Source: Pseudoxanthomonas winnipegensis
GTDB taxonomy: Bacteria > Pseudomonadota > Gammaproteobacteria > Xanthomonadales > Xanthomonadaceae
Direction: 5' to 3'
NCBI RefSeq assembly: GCF_004283755.1
Contig: NZ_SHMH01000008.1
Coordinates: 186,001 to 250,000 of the forward strand
Length of the DNA stretch: 64,000 bases
A program made the translations under genes and the position numbers. Positions 16,567 through 27,100 of the stretch are shown piece by piece (position 1 is the stretch's first letter; every line of letters begins with the position of its first letter). Under the pieces are notes generated by a model. The model worked only from the letters and a program-made list of their open reading frames with translations. It made no database searches and was not told the DNA's origin.

Positions 16567-18996
16567 TCAGAACGGATCGGAACCGGTGTCGTCGTTGTCG
16601 TCGAGATCCGGGGCGGCGACGCTGGGAGGCACCAGATACAGGTCGTCGCGGTAATAGCCGAGAATACCACGGCGCAAGGTCTTGTCCGTGTTCTGGCCCA
16701 GCGAGGACAGGCCCTTGAGCACGAACTCCATCTGGATCTGGTTGTCCGAATCGCCTTGGCGATTGCGCACGTAATGGCGGCCGAGCAGGCGCACGGCCAG
16801 GCAGCAGCTGTCCCACTGCACGCCGCCGATGGCTTCCAGCACCTTGTTGTCCTGGAAGGAGTAGTAGTAGCGCCCGACCACGCTCCACACCGGGTTGATC
16901 GGGTAGAGGAAGGACAGGTCGGCCTGCTTGAGCAGGTCGCGGCGGTAGCGGTAGGACAGGTTGACCACGCCGTCGTTGCCGATCAGATAACGCGAACGGA
17001 AGCTGATCAGGTCGGCGCGGCTGTTCTTGGCGTCGTACTGGTAGGACGCGCCCAGCGTCCAACGGTCGGTGGGCATGTAGTTGGAGTCGACGATCCAGGC
17101 CGACTTGCCCTTCTCGATCGGCTGCGAGTTCGGGTTCAGCAGGACATTGGAATCCTCGAAATAGAGGATCTGGCCCAGGCTGATGTTGAACTTCTCCAGA
17201 CCGTCGGTCTGGCGGATGCTGCGGCTGGTCAGCGCCAGGGTCAGCTGGTTGGCATCGGTCTGGCGGTCGGCGCCGGAGAAGCGGTTGTCGCGGAACAGCT
17301 GGCCCCAGCTATAGGTCATGTCGCCGGTGTCGAACAGCGGCAGATTGTTCTGGTTGCGGTAGGGCACGTTGAGGTAGTACAGCCGCGGCTCCAGCGTCTG
17401 CAGGTAGGGCGTGTCGCCCCACTGCGTGTCGCGGTCGAAGAACAGCCCGGCGTCCACCGTGGCGATGGGCGTGGAGCGGGTCGGCGAGCGGTCGCCGCCG
17501 AGCTGGTCGGCCAGGCCCTGCTCCAGGTGATAGGCGGTGTAGCGATAGGCCAGACCGGGCTCGATGAACCAGGCCGCGCCGCGCAGCGGCAGCGACACGT
17601 AGGGCTTGAGGTCCAGGCGGCTGCCGCCATCCTTCTCGCTGTGGTCGAAGCGGCTCAGGTCGCTCTTGAAGCCCACGGTCAGCCAGTCCAGCACCGGCCG
17701 GTCGTAGTTGAAGAACAGCCGCGGCAGGCTGTTGTAGGGCAGGGTGGCCTTGTCGACGGTGTAGTCGGCCGAGGTGTAGGTGATCGTCTCGGCGCCGGCG
17801 TTCCAGTACTGGGAGCGCCCGTAGATGCCCACGGTGCTGGTCAGGGCCGAGGTGGCATAGCCGTAGCCGCCGTTGGTGCCGTTGGAGATGCCGCCATTGT
17901 CTTCCAGATAGCGCGAGTCGCTGATCCAGGAGAAGTCGGCGCGGGCCTGCCAGGTGCTGCTGAGGTCGTGATGGCCGCGGAAACGGAAGAAGCCGCGGTT
18001 CTTGTCCTGCAGCGGATCGTTGTAGATGTTCTCGTCGCCGCTGCCGGGCAGGGCGTTGGCGTAGTCGCGGGCGCGGCGGCGGACCAGGTCGTCGCTGGGC
18101 ATCCAGGCGCCTTCCAGCTTGCCTTCGCCGCCGTGGTAGAGGTAGCGGAACTCGCCGCCGAACACCACGCCGCGGTCGCTCATGTAGCGCGGATACAGCG
18201 TGGAGTCGTAGTTGGGCGCCAGGTTGAGGTAGATCGGCTGCTCGTAGCTCAGGCCGTTCTTGCCCGACAGGCCCACGCGCGGGAACAGCAGGCCGGTCTG
18301 GCGGCGGTCGTCGATCGGGAACTTGAACCAGGGCGCGTACAGGATCGGCACGCTGCCGATGCGCACCACCGCGTGGTGCGCGGTGGCGAAGCCTTCGTCG
18401 GTGTTGACGTCGATCTCGCGCGAGCGCAGGTACCAGCGCTGCCAGGCCGGGTCTTCCGGGTCGCAGGTGGTATAGGTCGAGCCCATCAGCTCGCCCTGCG
18501 GACCGACCATGTTGATCGTGTCGGCCACGCCGTTGCCGCGGCGGGAGATCAGCTGGTACTGCACGTCCTCGATGTGATGCGAATCGTCGTTCTGGTTGCC
18601 GCTGGCGCGCTTGGCGATGACGCGGATGCCCGAGTCCTGGTAGCGCACGTTGCCGTCGGCGGTGTAGGTGCCTTCTTCCTGGTTGAGGAAGAGGTTGTCG
18701 GCATTGAGGAACTGATCGCCACGGATCAGGCGCACATTGCCCTGGTAGTTGGCGGTGCCGTCGATGTTGTTGCCGTTGAGCGTGTCGCCGGTCACATCGG
18801 TGGGCAGCAGCTGGCTCTGCTGGCGCTGGGCGGCCTGGTCCTTGGGCGCGACGGCGGCAGGCGCCCCGTCGAAGGCGGGGATCGCATCCTGGACCGGGCA
18901 CAGCGCGTAGCTGACGGGTTTTTCATCCGCGGCCATGGCCGGCAGGGCCAGGGCAATGCTGAACGGAATGGGCAGCAGGCGAAAGGCTCGGCGCAC
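16567..18996 (-). CDS. lptD: LPS-assembly outer-membrane protein LptD
   Basis: An 809-residue LptD, the barrel that inserts lipopolysaccharide into the outer leaflet with LptE. A signal peptide (1-23, ending AMAAD) precedes an LptA-like jellyroll domain (about 50-200; DTLNGNNIDGTANYQGNVRL) and a 26-strand barrel. The conserved barrel entry PILYAPWFKFPIDDRRQTG is present. Cysteines in ALCPVQ, TTCDPEDP and the adjacent pair in WDSCCLAVRLLGRHYV are placed as expected for the non-consecutive disulfides needed for function. First gene of the operon; about 110 bases separate it from the convergent-direction deacetylase stop upstream. Confidence 0.97.
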   Translation of the reverse strand: MRRAFRLLPIPFSIALALPAMAADEKPVSYALCPVQDAIPAFDGAPAAVAPKDQAAQRQQSQLLPTDVTGDTLNGNNIDGTANYQGNVRLIRGDQFLNADNLFLNQEEGTYTADGNVRYQDSGIRVIAKRASGNQNDDSHHIEDVQYQLISRRGNGVADTINMVGPQGELMGSTYTTCDPEDPAWQRWYLRSREIDVNTDEGFATAHHAVVRIGSVPILYAPWFKFPIDDRRQTGLLFPRVGLSGKNGLSYEQPIYLNLAPNYDSTLYPRYMSDRGVVFGGEFRYLYHGGEGKLEGAWMPSDDLVRRRARDYANALPGSGDENIYNDPLQDKNRGFFRFRGHHDLSSTWQARADFSWISDSRYLEDNGGISNGTNGGYGYATSALTSTVGIYGRSQYWNAGAETITYTSADYTVDKATLPYNSLPRLFFNYDRPVLDWLTVGFKSDLSRFDHSEKDGGSRLDLKPYVSLPLRGAAWFIEPGLAYRYTAYHLEQGLADQLGGDRSPTRSTPIATVDAGLFFDRDTQWGDTPYLQTLEPRLYYLNVPYRNQNNLPLFDTGDMTYSWGQLFRDNRFSGADRQTDANQLTLALTSRSIRQTDGLEKFNISLGQILYFEDSNVLLNPNSQPIEKGKSAWIVDSNYMPTDRWTLGASYQYDAKNSRADLISFRSRYLIGNDGVVNLSYRYRRDLLKQADLSFLYPINPVWSVVGRYYYSFQDNKVLEAIGGVQWDSCCLAVRLLGRHYVRNRQGDSDNQIQMEFVLKGLSSLGQNTDKTLRRGILGYYRDDLYLVPPSVAAPDLDDNDDTGSDPF

Positions 18997-19109
18997 GCGT
19001 TGGGGAATCCGGACGAAAAACGGCCGTTAGCTTGCCGTATCGGGATGGACGGGGCAATGAAGACGCGCCGACAACGGCCGGCTCGGGTTCAGGGCAGGCC
19101 CGGCGGCCG

Positions 19110-20018
19110 TCAGCGCAGCGCCGCCACGTGCGCGCTGGCGCACTCGCGCAGGGCGTCCAGGTCGTAGCCGCCCTCCAGCGCCGAGACGATGCGGCCGCCG
19201 GCGTGGGTCTGCGCGATCTGGCGCAGGCGCCGGGTGATCCAGTCGAAATCCTCGGTGTCCAGCATCAGGTCGGCCAGCGGATCGCGCATATGGGCGTCGA
19301 ACCCGGCCGAGATCATCACCAGCTGCGGGCGGAAGGCCTCGATCGCCGGCAGCATCCGGTCCTCCCACAGGTTGCGGAAGGCGAAGCTGCCGCTGCCCGG
19401 CGGCAGCAGGGCGTTGAGCACGTTGCCGACGCCGCGTTCGGACGGAGCTCCGCTGTAGGGGAACAGCCCCGACTCGTGGCTGCTGAAGTAGGCCACCCGC
19501 GGGTCGTCCTGGAAGATGGCCTGGGTGCCGTTGCCGTGGTGCACATCGAAATCCACCACCGCCACGCGCTCCAGCCGGTGGTGCTCGCAGGCATAGGCCG
19601 CGCCGATGGCGATGTTGTTGAGCAGGCAGAAGCCCATCGCCGTGCTCGCCGTGGCGTGGTGGCCGGGCGGGCGCACGGCGCAGAAGGCGACCGGGTCGCG
19701 CCCGTCCATCACCGCATCGACCGCGGCGATCACCGCCCCGGCCGCGCGCAGCGCCGCGGCGCGCGAGCCCGGGCTGATCACCGTGTCCGGGTCGAGCATC
19801 ACATGCCCGCTGAAATCGTGTTCCATCACCGCCTGGATGTGCTCGGGCGTGTGGACCCGGCGCAGGTCGCCGAGCTTGGCCGAGGGCGCCTCCCGCCAGT
19901 CCAGGTCGCCGTGGTCGCGGCGCAGCGCCTCGAGCACGACCTCCAGCCTGGCCTGGCGTTCGGGATGCTCAGGGCCGGGGTCGTGGCCCAGGCAGGCCGG
20001 GTGGGTCAGGATGATCAC
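19110..20018 (-). CDS. Histone deacetylase-family protein
   Basis: A 302-residue class II-like deacetylase, the type found widely in bacteria (acetoin-utilisation/acetylpolyamine amidohydrolase relatives). Zinc and catalytic motifs are AVRPPGHHATAS with the tandem histidines, AVVDFDVHHGNGTQAIF with Asp/His zinc ligands, SAGFDAHMRDPL with the third Asp, and LEGGYDLDAL with the late tyrosine. The start is a GTG that overlaps the upstream stop (GTGA), giving VIILTHPACLGHDPGPEHPE, the typical N terminus. Substrate unknown: it may deacetylate proteins or small amines. It is last in a three-gene minus-strand operon. Confidence 0.92.
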   Translation of the reverse strand: MIILTHPACLGHDPGPEHPERQARLEVVLEALRRDHGDLDWREAPSAKLGDLRRVHTPEHIQAVMEHDFSGHVMLDPDTVISPGSRAAALRAAGAVIAAVDAVMDGRDPVAFCAVRPPGHHATASTAMGFCLLNNIAIGAAYACEHHRLERVAVVDFDVHHGNGTQAIFQDDPRVAYFSSHESGLFPYSGAPSERGVGNVLNALLPPGSGSFAFRNLWEDRMLPAIEAFRPQLVMISAGFDAHMRDPLADLMLDTEDFDWITRRLRQIAQTHAGGRIVSALEGGYDLDALRECASAHVAALR

Positions 20019-20578
20019 GGCGCGGCGAGCCGGCGCCGGTGGTCCCACAGCACTTCGCCGGCGCCATCGGCGCGGGCCAGCACGCGGGCCAGCACGAACA
20101 GCAGGTCCGAGAGCCGGTTGAGATAGCCGATCGCCTCCGGCCGCACCGGCTCCAGGCGCGACAGCGCCACGGTCTCGCGTTCGGCCCGGCGCACGATGGT
20201 GCGGGCCAGGTGGCAGCGCGCGGCCGCCTCACCGCCGGCCGGCAGGATGAAGTCCTTCAGCGGCGGCAGGTGCTCGTTGTAGCCGTCCAGCTGGCGCTCC
20301 AGCGCGTCCACGTCGGCCGCGGTGATGGCCGCATGGCCCGGGATGCACAGCTCGCCGCCTAGGTCGAACAGCTGGTGCTGGACCGTGGTCAGCAGGGCCT
20401 GGATGTCGTCGGCCACGCCGGGCGCGGCCAGCACCACGCCGATGGCCGAGTTGGCCTCGTCCACGGTGCCGTAGGCGCTCACCCGGGCCGAATCCTTGCC
20501 GGTGCGGCTGCCGTCGCCCAGGCCGGTGGTGCCGTCGTCTCCGGTCCGCGTATAGATGCGCGACAGGCGGTGTCCCAT
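20015..20578 (-). CDS. PduO-type cob(I)alamin adenosyltransferase
   Basis: A 187-residue ATP:corrinoid adenosyltransferase that makes adenosylcobalamin from reduced cobalamin and ATP. The N-terminal ATP-binding block is SRIYTRTGDDGTTGLGDGSR; the middle has AYGTVDEANSAIGV; and the active-site helix is CHLARTIVRRAERETVAL, followed by YLNRLSDLLFVLARV. The start was set at MGHRLSRIYT. It lies 16 bases after the membrane protein gene and overlaps the deacetylase by GTGA. Confidence 0.95.
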   Translation of the reverse strand: MGHRLSRIYTRTGDDGTTGLGDGSRTGKDSARVSAYGTVDEANSAIGVVLAAPGVADDIQALLTTVQHQLFDLGGELCIPGHAAITAADVDALERQLDGYNEHLPPLKDFILPAGGEAAARCHLARTIVRRAERETVALSRLEPVRPEAIGYLNRLSDLLFVLARVLARADGAGEVLWDHRRRLAAP

Positions 20579-20594
20579 GCGCGGCGCGCCGGCT

Positions 20595-21233
20595 TCAGCC
20601 GGCGGTGCGGTCCTGCGGTCGGGCCAGGCGCACGACCTGCTGCACGCCCACATGGACGATCACGCCCAGGCCGACGTAGATGGCGGTGCTGCGCAGGAAG
20701 GGCCAGAACCAGTCGGAGTAGTTCTTCCACCAGCCGGCCAGCGTCGCCGGCTGCGGCACGCTGTCGCTGAGCCAGTAGAAGCTGCCCTGGCTGATCAGGT
20801 GGCAGACCGCCACCGAGGCCACCAGCGCGACCACGGCCACGCCGAGGGTGCGCTCCTGGCGCAGGCGGACGGCGGCGCGCGCGGTCAGGCTGCCGCCGAG
20901 CCACAGGGCCAGATAGGCCGGCACCAGGCACCAGTAGGCCGGCGAGACGCAGTAGTGCTTCCAGAACTCCAGGCCCTGGCCGGTGATGACGGCGTAGTCC
21001 ACGCCCACCGCCAGCGCCATGAACAGTGGGAAGGCCCAGCGCGACCCGCCGCGCAGGTAGAACCCGGCCATGAAGAACACCGCCCAGGAGGCGTCGGGCA
21101 GCGCGCCGATGTGCGTGGACAGCGCCGGCAGGTGCAGGCGGGTGGCGATCATCACGGCGGCCAGCAAGGCCAGGATGGCCGCGCGCGGGCCGGTACGGGT
21201 GGGGAGCGGGGTCATGGTGGCAGTCTGGTGCAT
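20595..21233 (-). CDS. Integral membrane protein, possibly linked to cobalamin
   Basis: A 212-residue hydrophobic protein with five or six membrane helices (about 17-35, 48-65, 75-90, 97-115, 128-150, 180-200). The start could be MHQTATMTP or the inner methionine six residues later. I do not recognise a specific family. Its hydrophobic S-component-like size and its position directly upstream of the cobalamin adenosyltransferase suggest a role in cobalamin or precursor uptake, but the link is only by neighbourhood. No cobalamin riboswitch consensus is evident in the 228 bases between it and the divergent pilin operon. Confidence 0.7.
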   Translation of the reverse strand: MHQTATMTPLPTRTGPRAAILALLAAVMIATRLHLPALSTHIGALPDASWAVFFMAGFYLRGGSRWAFPLFMALAVGVDYAVITGQGLEFWKHYCVSPAYWCLVPAYLALWLGGSLTARAAVRLRQERTLGVAVVALVASVAVCHLISQGSFYWLSDSVPQPATLAGWWKNYSDWFWPFLRSTAIYVGLGVIVHVGVQQVVRLARPQDRTAG

Positions 21234-21461
21234 GAACGGCGATTCTACCGTGAGCGTCCCCAGGCGTGGGGGCGCCCTCCGTTCACGGCGCGCCGCCGAC
21301 CGCTCATCGGTGTCGCGGGCGCGCTCCTGCCGTTGCTTGCCCGCGCTGCGTGCCGGCGACACATGGCGCAAAAGATGGACATCGGCCGCGGCCTGGCCGG
21401 GATTAGCGTGCGCCCGCGCTCGCCAAGCCGTGGAGGTGCCCGGCTCGTGCGCAGGGGGGGC

Positions 21462-22040
21462 ATGCCGGTGGATGCTTGCGAACGGTTCGGAAGGGGTGCC
21501 AGGGCCTGGCGCGCGGGAGGATGGCGCGGTGGGAGCGCGGGCTTCACCCTGCTCGAGCTGATGGTCGTGGTGGTGGTGCTCGCCATCCTGGCGGCCATCG
21601 CCTTTCCCAGCTTCAAGTCGGTCATCCAGCAGACCCAGCTGACGACCCAGGCCAATTCGCTGGTGGCAGGGCTGGCCCTGGCCCGCTCCGAGGCCATCCG
21701 CACGATCCAGGCGTCCGGGCTGTGTCCCAGCACCGACGGCAGCAGCTGCGCGGCCAGCTGGTCCGGCGGCTGGCTGGTGTGGGACGACACCAATGGCGAC
21801 GGAGTCCTGAGCGCGGGCGAGCCGGTGGTGCGCTACGAGGCCGGCAACGACCGGCTGCAGCTGAGCGGGACCGGCGGGGCGGTGGTGAACTTCGATTCGC
21901 GCGGGCGCCGCGCCTCCGGCGTGGATCAGGTGCTGAGCCTGCAGCCGGTGGACTGCGCGAGCGGCGCGGCGGGACTGCGCCGCGACATCACCGTGGCCGC
22001 GACCGGCTCGGTGAAGGTGGTCTCGGGAGCCTGCTCGTGA
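21462..22040 (+). CDS. fimT: GspH/FimT-type minor pseudopilin
   Basis: First gene of the minor pilin operon, 192 residues. A long basic leader precedes the prepilin peptidase site G|FTLLELMVVVVVLAILAAIAFP, with the Glu at +5. The C-terminal part is a GspH domain (SLVAGLALARSEAIRT, then a beta-rich region with the acidic loop DDTNGDGVLSAGE, which resembles a calcium loop). The start is uncertain: ATG 21462 follows a G-rich run, but earlier in-frame ATG codons at 21363 and 21375 exist. Minor pilins prime type IV pilus assembly. Stop overlaps the next start (GTGA). Confidence 0.85.
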   Translation: MPVDACERFGRGARAWRAGGWRGGSAGFTLLELMVVVVVLAILAAIAFPSFKSVIQQTQLTTQANSLVAGLALARSEAIRTIQASGLCPSTDGSSCAASWSGGWLVWDDTNGDGVLSAGEPVVRYEAGNDRLQLSGTGGAVVNFDSRGRRASGVDQVLSLQPVDCASGAAGLRRDITVAATGSVKVVSGACS

Positions 22041-22522
22041 AGGTTGTGACCTTTCCGGTGAGTGCCCGCGCTCGAAACCAGGGCGGCTTCACCCTGCTGG
22101 AGGTCCTGATCGCCCTGCTGGTGCTGGCGGTCGGGCTGCTCGGCTTCGCGATGCTGCAGGTGGTCAACGTGCGCTACACCGAGAGCGCCAACTACCGCAC
22201 CAAGGCCACGCAGCTGGCCGACACCTTGGTGGACCAGGTGCGCGCGGATCGCAAGTCCGTCGCGGCCTACGCCACCACGTATACCGGGACCGCCGACGCC
22301 AGCGCCTGCGCGCTGGCGACCGGGGCGATGACCGCGGCGACCTTCAAGACGCTCTGGCAATGCCAGCTGGGTCGCGCGCTCGGGGCCGATGCCTCGGCCA
22401 CCGTCACCCAGACGCCCAGCGGCGATGCGACGACGCTGACGGTGTCGATCAGCTGGACCGACGATCGCGGCAACGCCGCCTCGACTGGCCAGCAGGTCTT
22501 CAGCACGAGCACGACGCTATGA
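22037..22522 (+). CDS. pilV: Type IV pilus modification protein PilV
   Basis: A 161-residue minor pilin, beginning at a GTG overlapping the fimT stop. The leader ends at GG|FTLLEVLIALLVLAVGLLGFAML, the characteristic PilV pattern, followed by the short helix QVVNVRYTESANYRTKATQLADTLVDQVR typical of this family. Two cysteines later in the chain may pair. With PilW, PilX, FimT and PilY1 it should form the pilus-tip priming complex in the inner membrane. Stop overlaps the pilW start (ATGA). Confidence 0.9.
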   Translation: MKVVTFPVSARARNQGGFTLLEVLIALLVLAVGLLGFAMLQVVNVRYTESANYRTKATQLADTLVDQVRADRKSVAAYATTYTGTADASACALATGAMTAATFKTLWQCQLGRALGADASATVTQTPSGDATTLTVSISWTDDRGNAASTGQQVFSTSTTL

Positions 22523-23712
22523 GCCGCCTTCGCCGGACATCGCGTTCCAGGCAGGCGGGCCTGTCGCTGATCGAGCTGATGATCGCCCTGCTGATCGGCT
22601 TGCTGCTGCTGCTGGGCGTGGTGCAGGTCTTCTCGGCCTCCAGCAACGCCTATCGCCTGGCCAAGGCGCAGGCGCGCCTGCAGGAGGGCGGGCGCTTCGC
22701 CATGGACTACCTGAGCCGGGACCTGCGCATGGCCGGGCACATGGGCTGCAGCAGCGACACCATCCTGACCCGCGACGGATCCTCGCTGCTGACCACGCGC
22801 ACCACCTTCGGCGCCGGCGCCGACGCCGCGCTGCAGTTCAACTTCGCCGTGCGCGGCTATGGGGCGAACGGGACCACGCCGGGGACCACGGTGACCCTGA
22901 GCAGCACCCCCACCGTGGGCGGCAGCTTCACCCCGGCGCTGCCCGCGCAGATCGCCGCCGCCTTGACCAACCGCGTCGCCGGCAGCGACATCCTGGTGCT
23001 GCGCTATCTAGAAGGGCAGGGCCTGCCCATCGCCACGGCGGTCAACGGCGCGACCCCCACGTTCGCCATCTCGCCCAGCGCCGCGGACTGGACGCTGTTC
23101 AAGGGCGGCATCGCGGCGCCAGGCCTGTTCGGCATCACCACCTGCGACAACGCCATCGTCTTCCAGGCCGCCGCCGTGTCTCCGGCGGCGAGCGTGTCGG
23201 TGGGGGCGACCGCGCTCAATGCCGGCCTGGCCAACGTCAACTTCAAGTTCCCGCAGGGGGCCGAGCTGTATCGCGCCGAGAGCGAGGTGTACTACGTCGG
23301 CCTCAACAGCCAGACCCAGCGTCCCTCGCTGTATCGGGTCCGCTTCACGGCCGCGCCGGGCGGCGCGCTGACCACCCAGTCCGAGGAACTGGTCGAAGGC
23401 GTGGAGAACATGCAGCTGCTCTACGGTCAGGATCAGGCCTCCGGCACCACGCCCAGCGGTGCGGTGACCCAACTGCTGACCTCGGCCCAGGTCGATGCCT
23501 CGATGGGCGATCCGGAGAAGGCCTGGCGCCGGGTGGTCAGTGTGCAGATCGGGCTGGTGATGGCCAGCCCGGAACCTGCGTCGGCCACCCAGGCCACGGC
23601 CGACAACCGCCTGACCACCCAGGGCGTCACCTTCATCACGCCGGACGATGCGCGCGCGCGCTCGGTCTACCAGTCCACCGTCACGTTGCGGAACCGCCTC
23701 TATGGAAACTGA
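22519..23712 (+). CDS. pilW: Type IV pilus assembly protein PilW
   Basis: A 397-residue large minor pilin. The leader is short (MSRLRRTSRSRQAG) before LSLIELMIALLIGLLLLLGVVQVF, with the +5 Glu retained although Leu replaces the usual Phe at +1. The helix continues with YRLAKAQARLQEGGRFAMDYLSRDLRMAG, diagnostic of PilW. The C-terminal domain is beta-rich and includes EELVEGVENMQLLYG, also typical. It overlaps pilV by four bases and pilX by eleven, so translation of the cluster is tightly coupled. Confidence 0.9.
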   Translation: MSRLRRTSRSRQAGLSLIELMIALLIGLLLLLGVVQVFSASSNAYRLAKAQARLQEGGRFAMDYLSRDLRMAGHMGCSSDTILTRDGSSLLTTRTTFGAGADAALQFNFAVRGYGANGTTPGTTVTLSSTPTVGGSFTPALPAQIAAALTNRVAGSDILVLRYLEGQGLPIATAVNGATPTFAISPSAADWTLFKGGIAAPGLFGITTCDNAIVFQAAAVSPAASVSVGATALNAGLANVNFKFPQGAELYRAESEVYYVGLNSQTQRPSLYRVRFTAAPGGALTTQSEELVEGVENMQLLYGQDQASGTTPSGAVTQLLTSAQVDASMGDPEKAWRRVVSVQIGLVMASPEPASATQATADNRLTTQGVTFITPDDARARSVYQSTVTLRNRLYGN

Positions 23713-24181
23713 GCGCAAGCTCCGTGCGCCGCGCACGCCGGGCCGGCAGGCCGGCGCGATCCTGTATGTCGCCCTGGTCATGCTGTTGCTGCTGGCCCTG
23801 CTGGGGCTGAGTGGCATGACGGTGGCCTCGATGCAGGAAAAGATGGCCTCCAACTACCGCCAGTCCGATCTGGCCTTCCAGAACGCCGAGGCGCAGGCCA
23901 GGCAGAAGGAGGCCGCGCTGAAGGCCTCGGCCCTCTCCGTAACCAAGGACAGCACGGCCTGCACCTTCGATGCCCTGGCGTGGTCGCGCACGCAGGGCGC
24001 CGCCAATGCGGTGTACGTGCGTCGCCTGGTCTGCGACGCCACCACCGGCACCTCGAGCAACCTGGGTGCCACGCTCGACGCAAGCTCGGTCGGCAGCGCC
24101 TACGAGATCACCTCGCTGGCCGTCGACACGCCCTCCAGCCCGGCCGCGACCGCGGTCGTCCAGACGATCTATATCCCATGA
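23702..24181 (+). CDS. pilX: Type IV pilus assembly protein PilX
   Basis: A 159-residue minor pilin-like protein. ATG was placed 8 bases before the end of pilW. Its N-terminal region GRQAGAILYVALVMLLLLALLGLSGM is the PilX type, which lacks the +5 glutamate of other pilins. The helix extends through ASMQEKMASNYRQSDLAFQNAEAQ, also a PilX hallmark. The rest is a small domain with two cysteines. PilX probably binds PilY1 and brings it to the pilus tip; its stop overlaps the pilY1 start (ATGA). Confidence 0.88.
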   Translation: METERKLRAPRTPGRQAGAILYVALVMLLLLALLGLSGMTVASMQEKMASNYRQSDLAFQNAEAQARQKEAALKASALSVTKDSTACTFDALAWSRTQGAANAVYVRRLVCDATTGTSSNLGATLDASSVGSAYEITSLAVDTPSSPAATAVVQTIYIP

Positions 24182-27100
24182 CCTCCCCGGACCTGCCCGC
24201 CCGCGCTCCGCTGCGGCTGTTGCGCGCCGTGGCCGCGATCGCGCTGCTGCTGATGGTGTTCATGCCGCTGCTGGCGTCCACCAGCGACTTCGCCATGTCG
24301 CAGAGCCCGATGTATCTGGGCGACAGCGAGCCGCCGCTGATGATGATGGTGATGTCGCGCGACGAGCAGCTGTTCAACCGCGCCTACTCGGATTACACCG
24401 ACCTGGATGGCGACGGGCGGATCGACACCACCTATACCGACACCTTCAGCTATTCCGGCTACTTCGATCCCAATCTCTGCTACGCCTACACCGGCTCGGT
24501 GTTCAAGGCGACCGCCGCGGCCAGCGGGGCCAATGCGCACCAGTGCGCGGGGACCTGGTCGGGCAACTTCCTCAACTGGGCCACGATGAGCCGGCTGGAC
24601 CTGCTGCGCTATGTGCTGTACGGCGGCAAGCGCAGCACCGACACGGTCGGCGGCAAGGGCGCCTACCAGACCATCCTCGAGCGCTCCTATGTGCCCAACG
24701 ACCTGCATGCCTGGGTGAAGGTGTATTCGGGCAGCGACATCGGCCAGTACACGCCGTACACCTCCACCATGTCCTTCTGTAACGCCTCGCTGTCGGTCGG
24801 CGGGGCGCCGCTGATGCGCGCGGCCGCCGGCAGCTACACCGAATGGGCGGCCACCTCGAACAGCCAGTGCACGGTGGGCTCGACCACCGACGACCCGAGC
24901 AGCGTGAAGCAGGATTTCAGCGTCCGCGTGGACGTGTGCGACAACAGCGATGCCAGCCTGCGCGAATCGTTCTGCCGCAGCTACAGCGACGGCACCTACA
25001 CCTACTACCGGCCTGCCGGGCTGCTGCAGCAGTACGGGGAGAGCGGCAAGCTGCGCTTCGGCCTGATCAGCGGTACCTACGACCAGCCGCGCGCCGGCGG
25101 CGTGCTGCGCCGGAACATCGGGCGCTTCGCCGGCAACGGTACCAGCGCCTGCGCCACCGGCGATGAGGTCAACACCCAGAACGGGCGCTTCTGCTACCTG
25201 ATCAGCACCGCCGCCGGCGACGAGGGCATCGTCAAGGCGGTGGACAACTTCACGATCAGCTACAAGAACGGCGCCAGCACGGTCGGCTGGACCGGCTCGG
25301 TCTGGAACGACTGCGGCACCTACGGCATCCTCAACCGCAACGGCTATCCCGCCGGCGCCGGCAACGGCTATCTGAACGACCCGGGCAACAGTTCCGGCTA
25401 CGCCTGCAGCGCCTGGGGCAATCCGCTGGCGGAGATGTACGGCGAGGCGCTCAAGTACATCGCCGGCGGCAGCAAGACCGCGGCCTTCGGCACCAACAGC
25501 AGCGCCGACAGCGCGCGCAGCATTCCGGTGGGGCTGACCTGGAAGGATCCCTACGGCGCGGCCTCCGGCAACGGATTGGGCTATTCCTACTGTTCCAGCT
25601 GCAGCATCCTGGTGCTGTCCTCCGGCGTGCCTTCGTTCGACAGCGACGAGATCCCCACCGTCACCGGCAGGAGCAGCAGCCTCAGCCTGGATGCGGACTC
25701 GGCGACCAAGACCGTGGGCGATGACGAGGGCATCACCGGCGGCAGCTATTTCGCCGGTCGCATCACCAATACGCTGGCGGTGGGCGCGCCCGCGGACACC
25801 TATGCCGACTACTGCCAGTCGCAGACGGTGACCAGTCTGGGCAAGGTGCTGGGCCTGTGCCCGGATGCGCCTTCCACCGAAGGCAGCTACCGCATCGCCG
25901 GCCTGGCCTTCAAGGCGGCCACCACCGACCTGCGTCCGGACCTGGTGGGCAGCAACGGCAAGACCGCCAGCTACAAGAACGTGGTGCGCACCTATGCGGT
26001 GCAGATGGCCGAGAGCCTGCCCACCTTCAGGATTCCGGTCGGTGGCTCCTTCATCACCATCTCGCCGGTTTGCCAGGCCAACAACAATGGCTCGGCTACC
26101 GCGACCAGCAGCGGCTGGCGCACCTGCACGCTAGGCAACATCGGCGCCGGCAAGACCGCCTCACAGGTCTCGCCGCGCTATGTCTATGGCCGCGACCTGC
26201 AGTACGACGGCAGCGGCAATCTGGTCGCCGGCAGCTACAAGATCGTGTGGGAGGACTCGCTGTGGGGCAACGACCACGACAACGACGTGGTCACCATGCT
26301 CAGCTTCTGCGTGGGCAGCGCCTGCACCAGCACCGGCGGCGTCAACGATGCGACCTATGCCGGCTACGACATCTGCTGGCGCTCGGATTCAACCCTGTGC
26401 ACCGGCAGCGGCGACAAGCCGGCGGTGGGTGGTGGCCAGATGATGCTGCGCGTCGAGCTGCTGTCGGCCTATGCGGGCAACGCGCTGCTCTCCGGCTTCA
26501 CTGTGACCGGCTCCGGGGCCGACGGCACCTACCGCGATCTGCTGCGCCCGGGCAGCAACGATGGCTCCTACCTGACCGCCACTAGCGCGCAGTACGGCCG
26601 GTGGAGCCGGCCCAAGGTCTATCTGTTCAATACCGGCAGCGGCAATACCGGCGTGCTACAGAACCCGCTGTGGTTCGCGGCCAAGTACGGCAACTTCACC
26701 GACCGCAACGGCAACGGCAAGCCCGACGCGGGCGAATGGGACAGCGCTACCAGCGGCACGCCGGATGGTTACTTCCTCGCGCGCGATCCGACCAAGCTCA
26801 AGACGCGCCTGCAGCAGATCTTCGATTCGGCCGCCAGCAGCGCGGTGGCGGTGTCCGGCAATTCGTCCAGCAGCAGCATCGACAGCAACGCGTTCTCGGT
26901 CTACGCCTCGTTCGCGGCGGGCAGCGACAACGACTGGACCGGCGATGTCATCGCCACCTCGCTGCAGACCAAGGCCCGGCTGTGGTCGGCGGCCAACAAG
27001 CTCGACGCCGTCGCCAGCCCGGACACCAGCCGCAACCTCTTCACCGCGATCGCGCCGACCCTGATCCGGGGCGATGGCAGCGTCAGCATGGCGGTCAAGA

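Noticed and set aside
20595-21461. Cobalamin riboswitch upstream of the membrane protein and adenosyltransferase genes
   Set aside because: I searched for a B12-box-like sequence on the minus strand and saw none that is convincing.
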